Source: Oscillospiraceae bacterium (lineage in GTDB: Bacteria > Bacillota > Clostridia > Oscillospirales > CAG-272). From it: a stretch of 64,000 bases of DNA. The position numbers were made by a program, and so were the translations under genes. Of the stretch, positions 9,140 through 18,375 are shown in pieces. Location: assembly GCA_015065005.1 (NCBI GenBank), contig SVRE01000005.1, forward strand, positions 1 through 64,000, in the 5' to 3' direction. A model generated the notes under the pieces. The model saw nothing but the letters and a program-made list of their open reading frames with translations, was not told the DNA's origin and searched no databases. How positions within the stretch are numbered: position 1 is the stretch's first letter; the number at the start of each line of letters is the position of its first letter.

Positions 9140-10066
9140 CTATAGCTCCCAACTGCCGAGCCATTCCTCAAAGCCTGTATAAATATTGTTAAGCTCTGCC
9201 TTTAGCTCCTCGCCACCGTTAATGGTGTACTTGTAGTCCATACGGTCAAACTCCTCAATATAATGGAGCTCTCCCTTGTCGTACTCACCGTTATAGAGCT
9301 TGCTGTACGCCTTTTTGGCAAGCGTCTCGGCTTGCTTTATGTTTTCCACAAGCTGAGAAAAGGCTTCCTTATCTATTGCTTCAACCTTGGCTATAAGACC
9401 GCTGAAATAATCGGGATCTGTGCCGTATTTTTTGCTTCCGCTTTCAAGATACATTTTTGTGTCCTCGGCATTGAGATAATAGCCCTTATGTGTGGGGGTT
9501 GTGTTTACATAGTATTCATTCCACTTGCACACAAAGTCAACATAGTCATACATCTTGTATATTTCATCAATAACACCGCTCTGGGCAAATTTCTCCCAAA
9601 CCGCAAAGTCAGCGCCCATTTCCTCGCTTTTTAAGGTTTCATATTCTGCGTCAATTATCTTAAAATTAAATTGATAGCCGTACGGGTCGGTGAAAAATTG
9701 GTCAACGCTTGGAGAGACCACAAGCTTACCGCTTACCTTAACAGCAGATGCGGTATAATCAAATTTTTGGTTTTTCTTTGGATAAACCTCAATTGTATTT
9801 GAAAGCTCAGTGGTGTTGGGCACACAGAAAGGGCAGCTTTGATAAGGCATGTTCATAAGGAATATAAATGAACCGTCAACAGGTGAGGATGTGGCAATAT
9901 AACCGTTGATGCTCACATTTTCACCGTCAAGAGTTTTTAAATAGTCATAGCTAAGGGTTGATTTGAAGCTTAGCCTTGTGTACTCACCGTTTCCGCAGGA
10001 CAAGCAAAGCGGAGATATGATAAGTAAGCACATAAATAAGCTGATTATTTTTACAGATAATTTCAT
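9140..10066 (-). CDS. Lipoprotein with CPFC motif; resembles DUF3299-type proteins linked to metal ABC systems
   Basis: Signal plus lipobox MKLSVKIISLFMCLLIISPLCLSC; GYIATSSPVDGSFIFLMNMPYQSCPFCVPN motif; RBS AGGAGG before 10066. Confidence 0.65.
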   Translation of the reverse strand: MKLSVKIISLFMCLLIISPLCLSCGNGEYTRLSFKSTLSYDYLKTLDGENVSINGYIATSSPVDGSFIFLMNMPYQSCPFCVPNTTELSNTIEVYPKKNQKFDYTASAVKVSGKLVVSPSVDQFFTDPYGYQFNFKIIDAEYETLKSEEMGADFAVWEKFAQSGVIDEIYKMYDYVDFVCKWNEYYVNTTPTHKGYYLNAEDTKMYLESGSKKYGTDPDYFSGLIAKVEAIDKEAFSQLVENIKQAETLAKKAYSKLYNGEYDKGELHYIEEFDRMDYKYTINGGEELKAELNNIYTGFEEWLGSWEL

Positions 10067-10074
10067 TTTTCCTC

Positions 10075-11280
10075 CTATTCTGCCAAGCTGTCGCGCTTTG
10101 CCATAACGAAGGTGCATATAATTGTAGGTATAACACTGATTAGGAAAATACCCACAAGGATAATGATTTCAAGGGGATAAACCTTGTTAAGGTTAAGCAC
10201 AACACCCATGGTGGCAACATAGTCACCCATTAAAAGCAGGCAAAGTCTTGACACACCAAAGGCAATAACCGTGGAAATAGCACCGATAATACTGTTTTGT
10301 ATAAGGTATAAAAGATTTATTTTCTTCATACTGATACCAATTAATCTCATCAAGGAAATTTCCTTTGCTGAGTGGTACATATTAAGAAGCGTGATAATGG
10401 AAATTACAATTATGTTCATTATAAGAATAATAGCACAGAGAACAAATACAATGTATTTTGTGTCATCAGCATCACTCAGTACATCTCTGACAATCTGCAT
10501 AGGCTCAATTGCCTGCAAGGAATAGGTTTCGCCATCGTGGGTGATGGTCTTGTTTTCGTATTCATTTACAAGCTGCATAGCATATGTGGGATTTTTGGTG
10601 TTGACCAAAACAGCGCAAACTGTTCCGTGCATATGCTCGTGCTCCTCGTTCTTGCTTTCCTCGTGCTCATCACTCTCGTGGTCGTGCATTTCCCAAAGCG
10701 TATTAATTTGCGTAAACACAACTCTATCATAAACAGAGTATGTTTCGTCTAAAATACCAACAACTAAAATACCCTTTTCGTGCTTGCTGCTTTCGGCGGC
10801 TGAATGGCTTGTGTAAATGGTGTCTCCAACCTTAAGCCCGTTTTGCTTGGCAACCGTAGCACCAACCACAGCCTCAAGGGACCCTTCGTCTGTGAACATT
10901 TCACCCGCTTTTAGCTCCTTGCCTGCTAAAAATTTGCTCTTAGTGCCCACAACGCTTGAGCCGTTGTAGTTGTCCGCCATAGCATAAGGAATGGCTGATA
11001 CAACATTGGGGTTTTGCTCTAATTCTGTAACCACAGAGTAAGGGATAGTGCCAAGTGGCTCCTCTGTAAAGTACATTGTATTCATAGCAAGCTGTGTCTT
11101 ACTTCCGGAAGGACCGACAATCAAGGAATAATATCCTGCATTGCTTGTAATACCGTCACTTACCTGGCTTGAAACGTTAAAGGCAAGAACGCCAACGCTT
11201 GCCGAAATGATTATAGAAATAACAATGAGAATAACCTGAACCTTTTTTATTCCCATATTTTTAAGGGCAAATTTAAGCAT
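10075..11280 (-). CDS. FtsX/MacB-type ABC transporter permease with His/Glu/Asp-rich extracytoplasmic loop
   Basis: N-terminal TM, MacB-like extracytoplasmic domain, three C-terminal TMs; loop MHDHESDEHEESKNEEHEHMHG. Confidence 0.85.
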   Translation of the reverse strand: MLKFALKNMGIKKVQVILIVISIIISASVGVLAFNVSSQVSDGITSNAGYYSLIVGPSGSKTQLAMNTMYFTEEPLGTIPYSVVTELEQNPNVVSAIPYAMADNYNGSSVVGTKSKFLAGKELKAGEMFTDEGSLEAVVGATVAKQNGLKVGDTIYTSHSAAESSKHEKGILVVGILDETYSVYDRVVFTQINTLWEMHDHESDEHEESKNEEHEHMHGTVCAVLVNTKNPTYAMQLVNEYENKTITHDGETYSLQAIEPMQIVRDVLSDADDTKYIVFVLCAIILIMNIIVISIITLLNMYHSAKEISLMRLIGISMKKINLLYLIQNSIIGAISTVIAFGVSRLCLLLMGDYVATMGVVLNLNKVYPLEIIILVGIFLISVIPTIICTFVMAKRDSLAE

Positions 11281-11914
11281 CGTATCTTCCTCCCGTCATT
11301 TCGTTCATATCAATAACATAGTCAAAATACTTACACAAGCGGTCATCGTGCGCTACCGCAATCAAGGTTTTTCCCTTGGAAATTTCAGTCAACTCCTTGA
11401 TTACAACCTCTCCAATCGCAAAATTAAGATTGCCCGTTGGCTCGTCAGCCAAAATAATCTCAGGAGACTTAACAATTGCTCTTGCAATAGCCACCCTTTG
11501 CTTTTGTCCACCGGACAAATGCTTGATTTTCTTGTTTTTTCTTTCAAGCATATCAAGGCTCTTTAATACCTCGTCTGCTTTGGATGTGTCGATACCCTCC
11601 AGCTTAAGGATGTTAATATTATCAATAACACTCATTTCAGTTATCAGCTTAAAGTCCTGAAATATATAGCCAATATTCTTAATTCGGAATAAATCCTTTT
11701 CCTTTTGGGAAAGCTTGGTCATATCAATGCCATCAATAGTAATTTCGCCCTTTTCTGGGGAGAGAATACCTGCAATCATATTAAGAAGTGTGGATTTTCC
11801 ACAGCCGGAAGCGCCTAATAAAATGTAGGATTTTCCGCTTTCAAATACCATATCCTTGTAGTCAATTGCGGTTTCGTTTTTGAATTTCTTTGAAACACCT
11901 GTTATGCTAATCAT
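11273..11914 (-). CDS. ABC transporter ATP-binding protein (LolD/MacB type)
   Basis: Walker A GASGCGKST, signature LSGGQKQRVAIARA, Walker B IILADEPTGNL. Confidence 0.93.
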   Translation of the reverse strand: MISITGVSKKFKNETAIDYKDMVFESGKSYILLGASGCGKSTLLNMIAGILSPEKGEITIDGIDMTKLSQKEKDLFRIKNIGYIFQDFKLITEMSVIDNINILKLEGIDTSKADEVLKSLDMLERKNKKIKHLSGGQKQRVAIARAIVKSPEIILADEPTGNLNFAIGEVVIKELTEISKGKTLIAVAHDDRLCKYFDYVIDMNEMTGGRYDA

Positions 11915-11923
11915 AAAAACCTC

Positions 11924-12808
11924 CTAATTAATTCCAAATAGCATTAAAGCAAAGCCGATCAAGGCAGAAACTAAATACATAGTAATAATAATGCGCATGT
12001 TTTCCTTTTTTATCGGGTTAGCCTTAAGAAGCACTGCAATGCCAACCCCCGCGCCTGAGCAAAGTCCGGAAAGGGTCGCGCCAAAGGAAAGAGAGCCGTT
12101 AATATAAAGCTGTGTAATAGCAGAGGAAATTGCACAGTTTGGTATCAAGCCCAAAAGCGCTGTAATAAACGGCTGGGCATAATGTCCGCTCAGCAAAATA
12201 TCATTAAGTCTGCCCTCACCCAAGAAATATATAGCATAGCTAACTATAATATTAACAATAAAAATAAATAAAGTAGTCTTTAGAGTGTGAATAAGAGCAG
12301 GCTTTAAAATACCCTCCTCTTTCTCACAACCGCAGTCCTTGCACATATCAACAGCCGCTTTTTTGATTTTAAGCAGCTTTAAGGCAATGTCAACGCCAAA
12401 TCCGACTACAATACCAATAATAATCTTGGCAAGGATAATTTTCCAAATAGAGCCGTGTGCCTCAGGAGTGGAAATAAGTATAGGAATCGCCTCGTCACTT
12501 GTGGCTAAAAAAACCGCAATAAGTGTGCCCTCGGTAACTACACCTGCTGTATATAGGTTAGAGGCAGTTGCGGAAAAGCCGCACTGTGGAATACAGCCAA
12601 GCAAGGAGCCAAGCAAGGGTCCCCCACGTCCGATTTTAGATAAGGATTTTTCCATTTTATCAGACGCCTTATGCTCGATAAACTCCATTAAAAGATAGGC
12701 TAAAAATAAAAACAAAATAGCATTTAACGTGTCAATAGTACTGTGCCAAAGGGGATGCAAGAACTCTGGTAAAATATGATGCAAAAGCTCGTGTAAAAAG
12801 TTGAACAT
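11924..12808 (-). CDS. Putative polytopic heavy-metal exporter (ArsP_2-like)
   Basis: Polytopic protein with LGCIPQCGFSATASNLY and GLIPNCAISSAITQLY repeats; cytosolic CKDCGCEKEE Cys cluster; His-rich N-terminus. Confidence 0.75.
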   Translation of the reverse strand: MFNFLHELLHHILPEFLHPLWHSTIDTLNAILFLFLAYLLMEFIEHKASDKMEKSLSKIGRGGPLLGSLLGCIPQCGFSATASNLYTAGVVTEGTLIAVFLATSDEAIPILISTPEAHGSIWKIILAKIIIGIVVGFGVDIALKLLKIKKAAVDMCKDCGCEKEEGILKPALIHTLKTTLFIFIVNIIVSYAIYFLGEGRLNDILLSGHYAQPFITALLGLIPNCAISSAITQLYINGSLSFGATLSGLCSGAGVGIAVLLKANPIKKENMRIIITMYLVSALIGFALMLFGIN

Positions 12809-12829
12809 TAAGGCTCCTTTTCAAATTCA

Positions 12830-12857
12830 TTCTCAAATTTGAGAAGTGTTCTCAAAT
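12830..12857. promoter_or_regulatory. Palindromic operator at the start of the metal operon
   Basis: TTCTCAAATTTGAGAA perfect 16-bp palindrome overlapping ATTTGAGAA-gtg-TTCTCAAAT perfect 9-3-9 inverted repeat. Confidence 0.75.
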
Positions 12858-12866
12858 TACGAATTC

Positions 12867-12895
12867 ATTATAATACCAAAAGAGTAAAATGTCAA
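12867..12895 (-). promoter_or_regulatory. SigA promoter of the metal operon
   Basis: TTGACA-17-TATAAT on minus strand, immediately upstream of the operator. Confidence 0.88.
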
Positions 12896-12969
12896 CACCC
12901 AAAATGAAAACAAAAAATTAAATTTTGTAAATTAATGTAATGTTTGGTAAAAATACTAACAAAAAGGTA

Positions 12970-12998
12970 TTGAAAAAAACGAATCATTGTGGTATTAT
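12970..12998 (+). promoter_or_regulatory. Promoter upstream of the THF riboswitch
   Basis: TTGAAA-17-TATTAT. Confidence 0.6.
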
Positions 12999-13016
12999 CT
13001 TAACAGATAGATTTTA

Positions 13017-13115
13017 CAGAGTAAACATATGTGCGTTAAGTGTTTAGAGGACGGGGAGTTGCCTCTTTAACGAAAACCATTGGCGGTTGCGGTACATATG
13101 TTGCATCCCGCTGGA
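13017..13115 (+). promoter_or_regulatory. Tetrahydrofolate (THF-I) riboswitch
   Basis: CAGAGUAAACAUAUGUGCGUUAAGUG...GGGGaguugCCUC...CGAAAACCA..CGGUUGCGGUACAUAUGUUGCAUCCCGCUGG matches the THF motif; precedes folT. Confidence 0.9.
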
Positions 13116-13169
13116 CTCATCTCCACAAACGGTGCAAAATCTGTATTTCGTTTAGGGAGGTGTTTTTTT

Positions 13170-13700
13170 ATGCGAAAAAATGAAAAAATAAGAAAAATAA
13201 CTACAACAGCAATGATGATAGCCTTAAGTGTTATTATCGGTATGTTCTGCAAAACCTTTTTGAATTTCGGTGCAGGGCTCTTTAGGGTAACCTTTGAAAA
13301 CATTCCTATTATTATGTCGGGCATAATTATGGGGCCGTTTGTAGGCGGAGCGGTTGGCTTAGCCTCCGACCTTCTCAGCTATTTTTTGTCTCCGCAGGCA
13401 TACCCGCCGAATTTGATAGTAACCTTAGGTGCTACAATGGTTGGTGTTATGTCAGGCTTAGGGTCAAGGCTGATAGTAAGGAAAAAGGGAAGAGCGCAAA
13501 TAATAGTTTCTGGCGCTCTTGCACATTTGGTAGGCTCTATGATAATAAAGCCAATCGGTCTTTATCAGTACTATCAAGCTATGACGTTTTTGCGCATACC
13601 CTTTTATTTGGTAATTGCTCCTATTGAAATTGCTCTTATTTGTATGCTATTAAGCAGGCGTGGCTTTGCAAGGGTGGTCGGATATTGTGACACACAGTAA
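13170..13700 (+). CDS. folT: Folate ECF transporter S component FolT
   Basis: ECF S-component topology and motifs (FENIPIIMSGIIMGPFVGGAVGLASDLLSY); THF riboswitch upstream, folC downstream; start trimmed to 13170 behind AGGGAGGTG. Confidence 0.9.
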   Translation: MRKNEKIRKITTTAMMIALSVIIGMFCKTFLNFGAGLFRVTFENIPIIMSGIIMGPFVGGAVGLASDLLSYFLSPQAYPPNLIVTLGATMVGVMSGLGSRLIVRKKGRAQIIVSGALAHLVGSMIIKPIGLYQYYQAMTFLRIPFYLVIAPIEIALICMLLSRRGFARVVGYCDTQ

Positions 13701-13714
13701 ACGGAGGATATATA

Positions 13715-14992
13715 ATGAATAAGGAAGAAGCACTTGAATATATACATTCAATAAATTGGACCTTTTGCAAGCCGGGGCTTGAAAGGATAAGAGAGCTTTG
13801 TGAAAAGCTTGGAAATCCGCAAAACAGCTTGAAATTCATCCACGTGGCGGGGACAAACGGCAAGGGCTCCCTTTGCTCAATGCTCTCAAGCGTGTTGAAG
13901 GAGCAGGGTTATACAGTTGGCTTATATACATCTCCTTACATCAAATGCTTTAATGAAAGGATGCAGATTAACGGGGAGATGATAAGTGATTCCGAGCTTG
14001 CGGAAATTACTGAAAAAATCAAGCCTATAGCGGACAGTCTGGAGGATAAGCCAACGGAATTCGAGCTTGTAACCGCTATCGCATTTGAGTATTTTAAAAA
14101 GCATAGATGTGATTATGTTGTTCTTGAATGTGGCTTGGGCGGCAGGCTTGATTCCACCAATATAATTGAAAATTCGGTTTTATCTGTAATTACGGGAATT
14201 GCCCTTGACCATACATCAATTTTAGGTGACACGGTCGAAAAAATCGCCTATGAAAAGGCGGGCATAATAAAAGAGGGTGTACCGTGCCTTTGGTGCGGTG
14301 ATAATGCTGAGGCTTACGGTGTAATAAGTAATGTAGCTAAAGAAAAAAACGCACCCTTATTCAAGACAGAAAAAAGTGGGGTAAACATTAAAAATGCGAC
14401 ACTGGATGGCACTTTTTTTGATTTTGATGACTATAATAATGTAAAAATCAATCTTCTTGGCACCTATCAGGTCAGCAACGCAATAAACGTCTTGTATGCA
14501 GTCAAGCTTTTACAGAAAAGCGGTGTGAAAATTAACAAGGAAAGTGTATATAAGGGGCTTGAGAAGGCTCGCTGGCAGGCTCGATTTGAAAAAATCTCAG
14601 ACACTCCCCTCGCTATTTTTGACGGAGGTCACAATCCGCAGGGGGTTGACTCCTGTGTTGAAAGCATAAAATCATATTTTGGTAACGAAAGGGTGTATGT
14701 CTTAACAGGAGTTATGGCTGATAAGGATTATACTTATATTTCAAATAAAATCGGTGAAATTGCTGCTTGTGTTTTTTGCATAACTCCCAATAACCCACGT
14801 GCCTTGGATGCAAGGGAGTATAAAAAAGAGTTTTTAAGACAAAATATAACAGCAGAAAGTTATCAAAGCATTGATGAGGCTGTTTGTGCTGCATTGGAAA
14901 TGGCAAAAAGAATGAACAAATCCCTTGTCTGTCTTGGCTCGCTTTATATGTATTCGCAGGTTGTGGACAGCGTGAAAAAACACAGCAAATAA
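13715..14992 (+). CDS. folC: Bifunctional folylpolyglutamate/dihydrofolate synthase
   Basis: FIHVAGTNGKGSLCSML P-loop; CGLGGRLDSTNII; GGHNPQG. Confidence 0.95.
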   Translation: MNKEEALEYIHSINWTFCKPGLERIRELCEKLGNPQNSLKFIHVAGTNGKGSLCSMLSSVLKEQGYTVGLYTSPYIKCFNERMQINGEMISDSELAEITEKIKPIADSLEDKPTEFELVTAIAFEYFKKHRCDYVVLECGLGGRLDSTNIIENSVLSVITGIALDHTSILGDTVEKIAYEKAGIIKEGVPCLWCGDNAEAYGVISNVAKEKNAPLFKTEKSGVNIKNATLDGTFFDFDDYNNVKINLLGTYQVSNAINVLYAVKLLQKSGVKINKESVYKGLEKARWQARFEKISDTPLAIFDGGHNPQGVDSCVESIKSYFGNERVYVLTGVMADKDYTYISNKIGEIAACVFCITPNNPRALDAREYKKEFLRQNITAESYQSIDEAVCAALEMAKRMNKSLVCLGSLYMYSQVVDSVKKHSK

Positions 14993-15020
14993 GCCTTAAT
15001 TCCTCAAAATTCGCTATGAC

Positions 15021-15049
15021 TTGACAAAGAATATAATATATGTTATAAT
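15021..15049 (+). promoter_or_regulatory. SigA promoter of the polysaccharide export cluster
   Basis: TTGACA-17-TATAAT. Confidence 0.85.
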
Positions 15050-15096
15050 AAAGCATCCACATAGTGATTTTCGTTCTTGAAGAATAGGAAGATTTT

Positions 15097-16059
15097 ATGA
15101 ATAAAAATATTGATAAGTCTGACATCAAGGCTCAGGAAAAATCTGAGTTTAAGGAATGGTTTGACTTTACAAAAAAAGAATTCGTTAAAAATATAAATAT
15201 TGTTAAGCAGCTTGTTTTAAGGAGCATTAAGGTTCAGTACAGGAACTCTGTTATCGGTGTTTTCTGGACAATTCTTAATCCTCTTTTGAATATGCTTGTT
15301 ATGTATCTTGTGTTTAGCAGCATGTTCAGCAGGGGTGGTACTACAACGGAGGTTGATAAGGCAACGTATGCTCTTTACCTTCTTTGCGGTAATATTGTTT
15401 TCGGTATGATGAGGACGGCAACATTTCAATCCCTTCCATCTATCGTACAGAATCGCGGCTTGCTTACGAAAAACAAAATGTCATACAATGTTTTTCCCTT
15501 GTCTCACAATTTAAGTGCGGTTGTTAATTTCGGATTTTCATTTGTCGCACTTTTGGGCGTTATGCTTGTTGTCTGGATACAGGGTCAGGCGGTGTTTAGC
15601 GTGAATATTTTCAGGGTGTTTATTGTTCTTCCTGCGCTGTTCTTATTCAGCTACGGTCTTTCCTTGGTGCTTTCGGCAATGTACACCTTCTTCAGAGACA
15701 TTATGCATTTTTACAATGTGTTCTTGACACTATGGATGTATCTTACACCGATTTTCTATAATCTCAGCATGTTCGGCAAGGATTTTTCTGGCAAGTTTAT
15801 GGAAACGGTTATCAAGCTTAATCCAATGTACTATTACGTTGAATATTTTAGGGATGTTGTGTACAGATGCTCGGCGCATCAGGCGGTAGTGGATAAAATG
15901 CAGGCAGCAGGCGAAACGGTGTCTCAGGTTATGTCTCAGGCGGCATTGCTTCCGGGTGCTTGGGAAACTGCAATACTGTACATTATCGGTATAGCGACAA
16001 CACTCATTGGTGCTATTGTATTTATGGCAACAAAGCGTAGATTTATTTACAATATTTAA
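15097..16059 (+). CDS. Polysaccharide ABC exporter permease (Wzm/TagG type)
   Basis: ABC-2 topology; VIGVFWTILNPLLNMLVMYLVF and LNPMYYYVEYFRDVVY motifs. Confidence 0.92.
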   Translation: MNKNIDKSDIKAQEKSEFKEWFDFTKKEFVKNINIVKQLVLRSIKVQYRNSVIGVFWTILNPLLNMLVMYLVFSSMFSRGGTTTEVDKATYALYLLCGNIVFGMMRTATFQSLPSIVQNRGLLTKNKMSYNVFPLSHNLSAVVNFGFSFVALLGVMLVVWIQGQAVFSVNIFRVFIVLPALFLFSYGLSLVLSAMYTFFRDIMHFYNVFLTLWMYLTPIFYNLSMFGKDFSGKFMETVIKLNPMYYYVEYFRDVVYRCSAHQAVVDKMQAAGETVSQVMSQAALLPGAWETAILYIIGIATTLIGAIVFMATKRRFIYNI

Positions 16060-16068
16060 TGGTGAAAA

Positions 16069-16863
16069 GTGATGTTTAAAAGTCATAAAAAGCATAAAAT
16101 GAATAACAGTGAAAACGTTATTGAGGTAGAAAATGTCTGTATGGATTTCTACCACCGTGAGGAAAAGGTTGACAACCTAAAGGAGTTTTTTGTAAGATTG
16201 CTTAAGGGTAAGCTTGAGCGCAAGAAGGAAAGGGTTCTTGAAAATGTCAGCTTTGAGCTTAAAAAGGGTGAGTCAATAGGTCTTATCGGTCACAATGGCG
16301 CGGGAAAAAGTACACTGCTCAAAATTATTTCCGATATTATAGAACCGACCGAGGGTAAGGTTAGAACTCACGGTGTAATTGCTCCTCTTTTGAACCTTGG
16401 CGCAGGCTTTGATTATGAGGCTACAGGTAAAGAAAACGTTTACTTAAACGGTGCTATTCTTGGATATTCCAAGAAGGAGCTTGAGCGTAAGTATGAAGAA
16501 ATTGTTGAGTTTTCCGAGCTTGGAAAGCATATGAATGTTCCGCTTAAAAACTATTCCTCGGGTATGGTAGCCCGTCTTGGCTTTGCAATTGCCATAGATG
16601 TTGAGCCGGATATACTGTTGGTTGATGAAATTTTGTCAGTTGGTGATGAAAATTTCAGGCGTAAATGTGCTGACAAGATTGATGAGCTTCGTAAAAAGGG
16701 CGTATCATTCGTAATCGTATCTCACAATATGGACCAGATTAAAAAGCTGTGTCAAAAGGCACTGTGGATAGAAAATGCTCATGTTCGTGCTTATGGAGAG
16801 GTGCATGATGTGTGCGCTAAGTACGAAAAATATTGCTTGGAGATTAAAAAGACAAACAAATGA
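16069..16863 (+). CDS. Polysaccharide ABC exporter ATPase (Wzt/TagH type)
   Basis: Walker A GHNGAGKSTLL, YSSGMVARLGFAIA, DEILSVGDENFRRKC. Confidence 0.94.
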   Translation: MMFKSHKKHKMNNSENVIEVENVCMDFYHREEKVDNLKEFFVRLLKGKLERKKERVLENVSFELKKGESIGLIGHNGAGKSTLLKIISDIIEPTEGKVRTHGVIAPLLNLGAGFDYEATGKENVYLNGAILGYSKKELERKYEEIVEFSELGKHMNVPLKNYSSGMVARLGFAIAIDVEPDILLVDEILSVGDENFRRKCADKIDELRKKGVSFVIVSHNMDQIKKLCQKALWIENAHVRAYGEVHDVCAKYEKYCLEIKKTNK

Positions 16864-16932
16864 TATCGTTCGTAGCAAGCAAACGGTATATTCTGTAAAG
16901 CAGTGAGCGCTTATAACGGGAATACAAATATA

Positions 16933-16967
16933 CAGCCTGGCGAGCTTTTGATATTCTCGTCAGGCTG
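16933..16967. terminator. Intergenic hairpin without T-tract
   Basis: CAGCCTGGCGAG-cttttgatatt-CTCGTCAGGCTG. Confidence 0.4.
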
Positions 16968-17004
16968 AAATTTTAAAATAATAATGAAGGGAGAGGAATG
17001 GAAA

Positions 17005-18375
17005 ATGAAACAAAACATGAATAAAACAGCGGCAATATTCAGTGCGATTTTGGACCTGATTATCAACACAGGGTCCGTATATTTGGCAATATTATTGCTC
17101 AGCAACAGTGCCCGCGTGTTTGGCAAAACCTCAATGGTTGTTTCTACAGTATGTGCGGTATGCTCTGTATTAATTTATTTTGCCTGTGACCTGTATTCCT
17201 CAACCGTTCTTGAAAGGCTTCACAGGGTGCTGTTCAAGCTGGCAGGGGTGCAATTTTTTATTGTATGCAGCTTGCTGTTCGTTATAGTTTGCATAGTGCC
17301 GAGAAGAATTGAATATTATGAGCTTTTGTTTGTAAGTGCGCTAATTTCATATGTTGCTTTATCGTTCAAAAAGGTTCTTGCAACTAAAATTGCTCACGGC
17401 ATCAGAAAAAGTCAGAAGCACAGAAGGACCGTTTTGCTTGTTGGAAACGGGCACGGTGCAATTGAGTATAGTAAGCAAATAAAGGAAAACCCTCACTACG
17501 GATATTCTGTTGTGGGTTGTATCAGCGACAGGCAGACAGATGAGCTTGAGTGGCTTGGTGAGTATAAGGAGCTTGCCTCGGTTTTGGAAAGTACAAATCC
17601 TGATGAGGTTGTAATTGCTTTGTCAATAAGAGAAGAGCCTATGATACAGGAGTTTATTCGAATTTGTGATAACGCAGGTGTCAGGGCATCTATTGTGCCA
17701 CCTATATACAGATATTTCAAGGCGAAATGCCAGGTGGATATGGTTGGCTCGTTGCCTCTTATCAATACAAGAGACATTCCCCTTGACAATCCGGCAAATG
17801 CCGCTATGAAAAGACTTATGGATATAATAATATCCTTAATAATGATAGTTTTTACATCTCCTATAATGCTGATTGCTGCACTCGGTGTAAGGTTATCCTC
17901 CAAGGGCCCCGTGATTTTTAAGCAAAAAAGAGTCGGCAAAAACAATAAAATATTTACAATGTATAAATTCCGCTCCATGAAGGTAAATGACCAGGAGGAG
18001 ACGGGATGGACTGTACCTGAGGACCCGAGGAAAACACCGTTTGGCACATTTATGCGTAAAACGGGTATAGATGAGCTACCTCAGCTTTTCAATGTCCTTT
18101 TCGGAAGTATGTCTATTGTTGGCCCAAGGCCGGAGCTTCCAGCCTTTGTCGAAAAGTATTCAAAAACCGTTCCGCTTTATAAGGTTAAGCACCAGGTAAA
18201 GCCGGGCATAACAGGGCTTGCACAGATCTATGGATTTAGGGGAGATACATCCATTGAGGGCAGAATTGAAATGGATATTAAATACATTGAAAACTGGTCA
18301 TTGTTTAACGACATAAAAATACTTGTGGTAACCCCATTTAAAATGTTTAACAGAAATGAAAAATACGTAAAATGA
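17005..18375 (+). CDS. Polyprenyl-phosphate sugar phosphotransferase (WbaP/exopolysaccharide type)
   Basis: Membrane N-terminus; C-terminal bacterial sugar transferase motif KRLMDIIISLIMI...FKQKRVGKNNKIFTMYKFRSM...GIDELPQLFNVLFGSMSIVGPRPELP. Confidence 0.94.
   Translation: MKQNMNKTAAIFSAILDLIINTGSVYLAILLLSNSARVFGKTSMVVSTVCAVCSVLIYFACDLYSSTVLERLHRVLFKLAGVQFFIVCSLLFVIVCIVPRRIEYYELLFVSALISYVALSFKKVLATKIAHGIRKSQKHRRTVLLVGNGHGAIEYSKQIKENPHYGYSVVGCISDRQTDELEWLGEYKELASVLESTNPDEVVIALSIREEPMIQEFIRICDNAGVRASIVPPIYRYFKAKCQVDMVGSLPLINTRDIPLDNPANAAMKRLMDIIISLIMIVFTSPIMLIAALGVRLSSKGPVIFKQKRVGKNNKIFTMYKFRSMKVNDQEETGWTVPEDPRKTPFGTFMRKTGIDELPQLFNVLFGSMSIVGPRPELPAFVEKYSKTVPLYKVKHQVKPGITGLAQIYGFRGDTSIEGRIEMDIKYIENWSLFNDIKILVVTPFKMFNRNEKYVK

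Noticed and set aside
13067-13324. 85-aa minus-strand ORF
   Set aside because: Overlaps the THF riboswitch and the folT start in antisense; no independent support.
16933-16967. Hairpin before the sugar transferase gene as a riboswitch or attenuator
   Set aside because: Single stem without T-tract or a conserved aptamer; kept only as a low-confidence hairpin.
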